Source: Eutreptiella sp. 'Long Island Sound 2002' (Eukaryota > Euglenozoa > Euglenophyceae > Eutreptiales > Eutreptiaceae). Taken from it: DNA of 64,000 bases. Position 1 is the stretch's first letter, and every line of letters begins with the position of its first letter. Location: NCBI GenBank assembly GCA_964036045.1, contig OZ038387.1:59864604-59928603 (forward strand), read 5' to 3'. Under the pieces are notes generated by a model. That model saw only the letters and a list, made by a program, of their open reading frames with translations, searched no databases and had not been told where the DNA came from. Positions 56,409-64,000 of this stretch are shown piece by piece. The position numbers were made by a program, and so were the translations under genes.

Positions 56409-56469
56409 AAAATTCAATTCAATTCAATTCAATTCAATTCAATTCAATTCAATTCAATTCAATTCAATT
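56409..56469. repeat. (AATTC)n microsatellite, about 12 units
   Basis: A perfect pentanucleotide tract, aattcaattc repeated. Confidence 0.97.
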
Positions 56470-57189
56470 TCGCCCCCGAGGAACACTTTCCTGATGTGGG
56501 TGGGTGAGTGCGTTGGTTGGTACTGGCCATGGTCCCCAAATGCCTCCCGCCTGGGGTCCGTAAGAAATGGCCTGACCACCACATGCAAAACTCTCTGTTG
56601 CGCATGTGTTGCGCTAGGTTCATTTTTGCCCATGCTTGCACATGAAGCACTGCCTTGTCTAAGGAACGGCAACAGACACACAAAGGAGGGGAAGTGGGAA
56701 TGAATTCATGCTGTGTGTGCAGCCAGGAGTTCCTGCAGATAGATGTTCTCCAATGCCCCCCCCCCCCCGGTCTTGCCTGTGGCGCACTTGGGGTTGATCT
56801 CTGGGAATCATCATGGGTCTGTCTAAGCGAACCTTACGGACCGCAAGGTTATTTGGTAGGCGGGGGGGGATTCAATGTACAACAATATGAATCGGTGATG
56901 TAGCAACAAATTCGTGTGCGAGTACTCTGTGATGATCATCTCCCAGCTGGTTGGCTTTGGCGTACACCTTCTGCTTCGCTCCACTTGTTTTATTGCCGAA
57001 CATCAGCGCAGTGCTATCCGCACACGTACATATATTGACATTGGTCTTGGGATTTAGAGTCAACCCCTTAGAAATGTGTGGAAGCACACAAAAGGACGGT
57101 AGGGAGCATATTTTGATGCCTCTTGGGGGTGCGTTGGCGCATTGGGCATCTTTTTGGGCCACTTCTGATACCGAGCCCTAATCCACGCT

Positions 57190-57436
57190 TTTAGCATGGC
57201 CCCTTTCCAGTTGGGGATATGGACCGGCCCCTTTGCACTTGGGGATATGGACCGGCCCCTTTCCAGTTGGGGATATGGACCTGGCCCCTTTCCAGTTGGG
57301 GATAGGGACTGGCCCCTTTCCGGTTGGGGATATGGACCGGGCCCCTTTCCAGATGGGGATATGGACTGTGCTCCTTTCCAGTTGGGGATATGGACTGGCC
57401 CCTTTCGGTTGGGGATATGGACTGGGCCCTGCTTTC
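57190..57436. repeat. 28-bp minisatellite, about 8-9 units
   Basis: The unit cccctttccagttgggga + tatggaccgg (28 bp) carries small indels of 1-2 bp. These shift the frame, so the frames through it are by-products. Confidence 0.93.
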
Positions 57437-57462
57437 ACTTTCATTCATTTCGTTGGTTATTA

Positions 57463-57640
57463 GTCTAATGCATTTCAAGGGTAAAGGGGACCAGAATGTT
57501 GCACATTTCATCACGCACTGGCACACCAGGAATTTTTAGTTTTTAGCCTGATGCATTTCGGGGGTGTAGGGGCCACAATTTTGCACATTTCAGCACCCAC
57601 GGGTGCACCAAGAATTTTTAATTTTTAGACTGATGCATTA
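57463..57640. repeat. Two-copy direct repeat, about 85-90 bp
   Basis: ttagtctaatgcatttc...ttgcacatttca...accaggaatttttagttttt is followed by a second copy, ttagcctgatgcatttc...ttgcacatttcag...accaagaatttttaattttt. Confidence 0.85.
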
Positions 57641-58882
57641 TCTCACTGTGTCTAAGAATTTGGCCCACCCTTTGCACCCGGTGTACGATGATGGTAACAG
57701 CGGTGGTGTGCAGTGGTGGGAGGAGCGTTGTGACACCACCTCTGTACGCACCAAGTCACTCGGATGGGTGCGGAAGCATCCACTAAGGAGGGATTTTGGA
57801 TGAAATACGGCCATCCTTAGATTCTGGACCGGGAGGCATTGTTTTGTTTCTCTTTTTGGATGAAACACACCCCACCCGCAGAAACCAGTGTTTTCCCATT
57901 GATGTTGAAATTCTCCATTTTGTCTTATGCAGCGTGCTTTGTAGGGAAGGTTTGCGGTCCACTCTAGTCGACTTGGGGGGCTCCTTTAGCTGAGGGAAAA
58001 TTCGGGATTCAAGTCGGGATGGTTGGTTAATACCCCGACAGATGCGCACAAATTGGAACCGGCTTGATACCCCCTGCATCCCCCTTTTTGTCCAAGCTAC
58101 CCCCAAAGGCGCTTGTGCACAGTCATTGGTTGCCTGGCGGCACATTGGATACTGCTTTCACATTTTGTAGGGCCACCCGCGACGCTGTATCGAGCAATTT
58201 GTGCATCTCGAGACCTCCCTGCATTGTTACAGCTGTACTGTGATCGACACCAGAGAGATTTCCTCGGCAGTCTTATGGCCAAGCTACATGACCTGAGAGT
58301 CTTCCCGGAGTGATTCCGGAGGGTGACGACCATCGTTGATTTGTGGCCAGGCTACATGACCTGTAGGGACCTTTTTTTTTTCGGCCGCGAGATTATTTTG
58401 GTACTCAATTTGCTTGATGTGGACCATGGATTTGAGTTGATGTGGTGGTTGGTTGAATACTATCACAAAGTAGACGTTGGAGTTGGATGAAAGTTGTCAC
58501 GAGGTTTTGGAGAGTATGGACCACACAAGTGCGGAGCCTTTGCATGGGGTCGGTGGTTTTGAGGTTGGTTCCGGTACGGTCACCCCGATAGTGAGGCGCG
58601 CTGCCCACGCAGTGCGGAAGCGCCCCTTGTGCCTTGCCTGAGCCACAAACCCCACAGGGTAGGGGGGCAGAGGGCAGGCGTCTGCCGGAATGGAGGAATT
58701 GGAAGGAGAAGCGTCCAACCCTCCCCGATCCCAGGAGCATGGCAGGGGCTGGGGGGTAAGATTGGGGACTATTTTGGACCCGGTAGAGCTCATCAAGACG
58801 CAGTCGTCGAGGGGGAGGGGAGACGTAGGCTGCCGCAGTGCATCATGCCCAGCACAGCGCGGCGATGTGTGGTCCATAGGTC

Positions 58883-61800
58883 ATGTCTCGCAGTTGCGAG
58901 CTCGTGCAGGAGTATGCTCGCAAGCGACAGGCCCAGATCGAAAGAGCCAAGGCCATCCGGGTCTCCAGGCAACAAGCGGCCGACCGAAGCGGCACCCCTC
59001 AGAAAGTCCATGTTGACGGCGTCGCGGCTGCGGGGGTGCACGGGGCCGTGGAGGACTACCGGCCGCCTTCCCTCATGCAGCGGCCGCCGCTGGGTACCGC
59101 TGCGGGCGAGTCGAGGGGTAACCAGGGCACCGACCCTCACTCGCCCGGGCCCAGCAACTCCACGACGCTTGCGATGCCCTGCTCCACCCCGCCGCTTGAT
59201 TTGAGCCCCAGTCCCGGCACCGGGTCCCCCAGCCAGCACGGCACCGGCACGGGTGGTGTGGCACATCTGGAGAACCCCCCGGCGAAATTGGCACCGGGGG
59301 ACTACGCTACCGGACACGCGGAGGCGGCCCTGTGCGCGCCCGACAACCGCTCCTTCAATTCGGCGATATCCGGCGCGTCAGGCCTGGGTGCGGCACAGGA
59401 GATGGCTGTGAGGTCGCCGGGCGACGCGGCGCTGGCTGTCGCGACGTACGCCGACCCGCGCGGCCTCCGGGAGACGCCCCCACATGTGGGGCTGCACGCA
59501 GACAATGGGCGTCTGCCGACTGGTCGGAGTCAGTCCCCTTGGGGTGAGCCCTCTCCCGGAGGGGCGGGGTCTGTCTCCGCAGGGGATTTCCCCCGTCGCT
59601 TCTCTGGCTCCCTTACACAGGAATTCTTGGTGTCAGGGACTAGCACGTCGTCAGGTACGTGGCCTATCTTCCTTTGGGGTAAGGGTGATCTGCTGCTGCT
59701 GGTGACTGTTCGCTCGCCGTCGATGATTCTCTAGCCCCCGTCAGTCAGCCTCTCACCTCCGACCGTAGTCAATCAACATTCAACTGCCCTCAGCTGATTT
59801 CCCACTCAACTGCTGTCAGTTATGCCTCTTGGCACATGCCACACCCTCTTCCCTCCCGTGGGAGGGGGCTATCTCCAACCTCTTCTCCCACCGCCAGCGC
59901 CAAGTATGCCTCGCACGACCACTCGTCACAAGACGACGGTCGGCAGTGTCAGGCAATAATCGTGCGACATGAGACCAAACCATCCGACGAGAAGCATCAG
60001 GGCACACCGTTTCACATTTGCGTGCAGCCCAGGGCCGGGGGCAGGTCCTGCACATTGACGACAGTGAACTCACACACAAGTCATTTGAAAATGCGTTTGC
60101 TCTGTGAGAGAGGCTGAGGCAACAACGCACAGGACAACACACTGGTATCCCCATGGGCACATGTCGACCGTTGAGTGTGCATTGTGCAAAGCCCCCACCG
60201 GTGGGACGCGTGCGCCAAATCTTCCGCCCCCGCGGTGCCATTGTGTGCTGGAGGTGAAGGGTTTCAAAGAGTGCGCAGGGTACGTCATTGATGTGTGTGC
60301 ACGTGCGCAGCCCCCGCCTCTGCCATTTCACTTGCTGACTGGTATGTTGCACCCACTGCAACTGCAACTGGGCGTAGCCATACTCCGCACTGTGCTGCTC
60401 ACTCACATAGTTGGCTAGTTCTGCCGGAACTATGCCACGGCACCAGGGCGTCTTTAGAACAATTAGACATCAAGGGGGGGGAGGACCCCTGGGCTCCGCG
60501 AACGCGGAAACGACACCAGCAGCCGCAGCGGCCGACAGAAAGCAGCGACCCGGCGCAACATGCGAAGGGAAGAACGGGTGACTGTCCAGGGCCCCGTAAA
60601 GAAACAACAACCAGACGAATTGTCACACAGGGGGACCCCTTCCCCCCAAAACCCCCTCCCCCCCAAACCAAAGTGACCATCGTGGGAGAAATTTACAATC
60701 GAGAAAATCTGATCGGGCCATTTTTGGGACACAAACTTTTAGGCCCCAGCCCCCCCCCCCCCCCTCAAAAGGCGCCCTGCACGGCACCCACAAACTGCGC
60801 GCCGCACGCCACATCTCCACAGGTCGCTGCAACACGGCCACTCCTACGGACCTGGACCCTCTGCTCCGTCAGGCCCAGACCCACCCCTCGTCCCGCACGC
60901 CGTGGCCGAGCAGCCCCGGCCTCCGACCCGCGGACCCGGACGACTGCTACGACAGACCCGTCCCCGTCCGCCGACGCGACGTGCAGCGCGCTGTTGTCGC
61001 GGGCATCGTGACGCAGGTGCAGGCAGAGCAGCTGTGGGGCCTCTTCTGTACCCTGTCGCCCGCGCTCGGCTACCGCGACTCCCCGGGCCCGCGCGACGAC
61101 CTCTGCAAGTCCCCGCTGTCCGTTTGCTCGCAGACCTCCGACTCCCTCGCGGGGCCCGGGCCCAAGTTGCCCCTGCCTCTTGGGCTGCCGCCCCGAATCA
61201 GCGGCGGCATCGACCCGCCGATCCCGGATTTCGATGAGGTGCCGGTGGGCGGCGCGGCGGGCCCCCCGACCCCGCATGGCCTGCGCGACACCTCCGGCAC
61301 GCCCCCGGTGTATCCCACGCGCGCCAAGCCGGAGGCCGCGTCGCCCCACGGCAGCCACACCGTCCCCTTGGAAAGCAGCCCGCCCCAGCCCCTGGTCTTG
61401 CCGCCGCGCACCACCCAGTACGGCCCCGTGGTGCCGTCCGACGGCTACGCGCCCCCTCGCCCCGTCCTCCCTCCCACCCGCTTCGCAGCCACTCCGCCGC
61501 GGGACACGCCGCCCTTGGACCCGTACGCCTACGCGTCGCCCGGGCGCGTCCGTAGCCCCATCCAACCGGACGAAAGCCTGATTGTGGACGCCCCTGCGGG
61601 GGCGACTGATGCTCCCGGTGCCGCACCGCCGCCGCCGGGCCCGGACATGCCGTACAACGGGCACGCGGAGACCCCGGCCAGGCCGGCCTCCCGCTCCGGC
61701 ACCCCGACGCTGACAACTTCCGTGTACGACGGTCCTGCCGTGGCCGGTCCGGCGCAAACCGTGCCCAGGACCAACACGGCAGCCGGGCTGCAGCGGCTGC

Positions 61801-61934
61801 AGGCATGTGCACCCATGAAAGCGAACCTCCGGCCCCCCGTGTTGGGCTCTGCCCCCCCGGCAAACCACTGTATTTATGGCTCACCCCCCGCAAAGCGAGT
61901 TCCGGCCCAGCACGGTGCTTCAGGACGTTTATAG
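58883..61934 (+). CDS. Two-exon gene for a Pro/Ser-rich protein, 627 aa, unknown function
   Basis: Exon 1 is 58883-59654 and exon 2 is 60823-61934. The donor is cag|gtacgt and the acceptor ctccacag|gt. Exon 1 ends in phase 1 (g) and exon 2 supplies gt, giving a Gly codon. The intron is 1168 nt and contains an inverted S1 repeat. The ATG opens MSRSCELVQEYARKRQAQIE then RAKAIRVSRQQ, a basic amphipathic helix. The rest is Pro/Ser/Gly-rich and probably disordered, apart from a more structured stretch early in exon 2 (PDDCYDRPVPVRRRDV, VVAGIVTQVQAEQLWGLFC). Exon 2 is markedly GC-rich. It ends at TAG 61934, just before a T-rich run. No known domain is recognised; a cytoskeletal or scaffold role is only a guess. 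Confidence 0.7.
60488..60643 (-). repeat. S1 dispersed repeat, partial copy 4, inside an intron
   Basis: The reverse complement matches the S1 5' module: gtgtgacaattcgtctgg, tttacggggccctggacagt, gtcggccgctgcgg and gcggagcccagg. It lies in the intron of the 58.9-61.9 kb gene, in antisense orientation to it. Confidence 0.9.
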
Positions 61935-63586
61935 TTTTTCTTTTTTTTTTTGACATTCACGACCGCCAAGACCTCATCCCTCGGGTGTTGATGGTTGCGG
62001 CTTCAGCACAATGGTGGCAGGCACACGCTCGTTGGTCGTGCCTCGCAGGTAGAAGACACCGCTGCCTGGCACCAACCGCTCCGAATTCATTAACATGTGA
62101 GCTGTTGGGACAAAGGAAGACAACGCATTCCAATGTGGAACTTTTATTAAACTGCCGTCGGTTACCTGCCCTCTAACCGCTGTCGGTTACCCTTCAATCG
62201 CAGTCGGTTACGTCGCGCTGGGTTTGACGCATGCCAGCAGTTTGTTCCCCTTGTTGCTCTTGGGACCGCCCTCGTCGGACCCGGGGGCTTCAGGTGTTCG
62301 GGCCACCGACGAGGAGAGCCTGAGCCCTCATCCGAAACCCCCTGTCACAAGGTTTCCGAGGTGCCCACAGACCCTCGTCAGGACGTGCAAGCCGACATCC
62401 CACGTCTGCAGCACACTGCAGTGTGTGCACCTAAGTCCTGTCACAGGACTGACACTCGATGACCGGAAATACTACGCCAGCCTGGAGGCACGCCTACACA
62501 GAACACGAGGTACCAATCAGTGATGTGTAATAGGATGGCGGCCATCTCTGGACACGGTACATAACAGCACCGGATAATTTGAGTTGAAAATTGATAAGAC
62601 AGAACCACTTTTTGCGCTGCCCATGACTTGACTGCATTTGCGCCCTTGCCCTGGGCTCACCCCCTCCCGAACCCCCTTCCGCCCTCGTCCCCAGAAGAAG
62701 CCCAATTGGCAGCACCCAAACTCCAACCGGCACCAAACCGCCCAGGTGATCCGGATCCCGAAGTTCACAACAACTGGAAATGGCTTTCCTGGATTCCGCA
62801 TTAATTGGGGTTCAGAAAAAGCTATTGGTTACCTCGTATTTTGTGCAGAAGAAACTGAAATTTTTCAACTGTCTGCTGTTGCAGTTCATAGAGGGTGCTC
62901 TTTGCACAATGCATACACGGTGCCACTCGGCTGCTACATGTTGTGCCTGGCTGACACTTGTGCCGGTTAGGACACAAGACAACGAGTTGTGTGACAACAA
63001 CGGTTGGGAACATACATTACCGCAGGCACAATTAGCACAGGTACAGCGCCGCCTTACAATGATGACCAGGTTTCTACAGATGTGGCTGACCATAGCGCTA
63101 GAAGGCCACGAAGTGAATGACGAAACAGCAGTGCACTACTGTGCTCCAATTCATTGGTTGGAGTTCCGTATCTGCAATGTGTGACTATCTTTCATTGGGT
63201 CCATTGGTTGATGTGTGTATGTTGCGCCAGAGTGTTTGCAATGATATGATTGCTGTCCTCATTCATACGATGGCCATTTCTATTACGGCGGTCACTGGTC
63301 CCGGGCGTTCCTGGAAGGGATTTCTGGGAGGGATTGTTCACGAGTGTTTTACATGTGGGAGTTAGCACCGTGCTCGCACGGTGCAAAACCCCCCTGATAA
63401 TGCCTGAGTGACTTTGTCAACTAGGTCTAGCGGCAGGCGAGGGGGTGGGGAGGGTGGCGGACACCCTTTTGTCCTTCGCGGTCACACGTGGGGGCTGCGA
63501 CCCAACCCAACCTAACCCAACCCCCCACTCACTGCTGCTGGCACCGGGGCAGTCGCTCACGCACCGGAGAGGAGATACGCACATTG
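61935..63586. other. No supported gene; three short cggttac repeats at 62148-62212
   Basis: A T-rich tract lies at 61935-61952. At 62148-62212 the motif (c/g)tcggttac recurs three times at about 26-bp spacing. A 134-codon frame (62780-63184) has no supporting evidence. Confidence 0.45.
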
Positions 63587-63650
63587 GGGGCAGTGGGCGG
63601 CCCAGCGGGGGTTAACAAGCGGGCAGCGGGCGGCCCAGCGGGGGTAAACC
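63584..63650. repeat. Two-copy direct repeat upstream of the last gene
   Basis: gggcagtgggcggcccagcg and gggcagcgggcggcccagcg, each followed by ggggt(t)aac, about 33 bp apart and 40 bp before the ATG at 63689. They may be promoter or 5' UTR elements. Confidence 0.7.
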
Positions 63651-63688
63651 GTCACCAACCGGTCACGGTCTCTTTAGCGAGCAGCATC

Positions 63689-64000
63689 ATGCCTGAGCGC
63701 TCTGGACCTAGGCTCGTGATCGCGGTGCTTGCCCTCTCTGCTGCCTTCACGCTGGTATCATATGTACACAGGACCACTCCCCTTCAAGGTACCGCATCAT
63801 CCCCTCCACCGAAGTGGACAAGGAAGCGGTGGCTGCCATGGCTACCGTGTTCAATCCCTTGCCCAAGACCAGTACCATAGTCCGCCCTGCATCGCCATTC
63901 AGCCCGGTATCAGCAGGCCCCATCCCCAGCAGCGCTGAACAGCTTGACTCCACCAAAGCAGAGGGCTCCAGTCGGGCTTCTCAAGAATGGTATGGCAGGG
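63689..64000 (+). CDS. 5' end of a gene with a signal-anchor sequence (truncated by window)
   Basis: ATG 63689 opens MPERSGPRLVIAVLALSAAF then TLVSYVHRTTPLQ: a short basic head and one hydrophobic segment, as in type II membrane proteins such as Golgi enzymes, or in a signal peptide. From about 63784 a different frame becomes the best coding stretch (YRIIPSTEVDKEAVAAMATV, FNPLPKTSTIVRPASPFSP) and stays open to the window edge. Joining them needs a splice or reveals a frameshift; possible GT sites lie at 63753 and 63788. The product is unknown. Confidence 0.4.

Noticed and set aside
57190-57540. Coding frames across the 28-bp repeat
   Set aside because: Unit-length indels shift the frame between units; both strands stay open equally.

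Overview
This is a window of nuclear DNA from a eukaryote. It has spliced genes with long GT-AG introns, a p24 secretory-pathway cargo receptor, many (CA)n tracts, minisatellites, tRNA-like repeats and a short TTAGGG-type telomeric motif. It shows no bacterial operon structure. Long introns and heavy repeat expansion would fit a repeat-rich protist or alga, but nothing here names the lineage. Most open frames in the window are by-products of stop-poor GC-rich repeats and are not annotated as genes.

Layout. 1-3.6 kb: tandem repeats, including a minisatellite that reverses orientation and so forms a large palindrome. 3.6-10.4 kb: mostly unassigned DNA with a tRNA-like element, a foldback element carrying a 5S-rRNA-like segment, hairpins and a 21-bp repeat that encodes heptads. 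10.4-21.5 kb: at least six diverged copies of one complex repeat unit. One copy keeps an overlapping pair of long minus-strand frames. Two copies carry the same 34-bp minisatellite, about 4 units in one and about 49 in the other; the large array is open in all six frames. 21.5-36 kb: accessory DNA with a TIR element, a 379-bp duplication, an interstitial telomeric motif, a dispersed 'S1' repeat and a candidate minus-strand spliced gene (24.3-25.4 kb). 36.6-39.6 kb: a minus-strand multi-exon gene of unknown function whose exon phases agree. 39.8-45.5 kb: a 229-bp direct repeat with tRNA-like boxes, foldbacks and a 201-bp satellite. 45.6-48.0 kb: a minus-strand DDE transposase followed by a Myb/SANT-like frame, joinable through a candidate 47-nt intron. 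51.1-53.4 kb: a two-exon p24/TMED gene, the best-supported gene here. 56-58 kb: short tandem repeats. 58.9-61.9 kb: a two-exon gene for a Pro/Ser-rich protein. 63.7 kb to the edge: the start of a gene with a signal-anchor sequence.

The recognisable host function is secretory transport (p24). The other gene models are unassigned. The most unusual material is repeat biology: the six-copy unit with local minisatellite amplification and higher-order duplication, the palindromic minisatellite, and the possible transposase-Myb fusion. All splice models are inferred from sequence alone (frame, phase, GT/AG).
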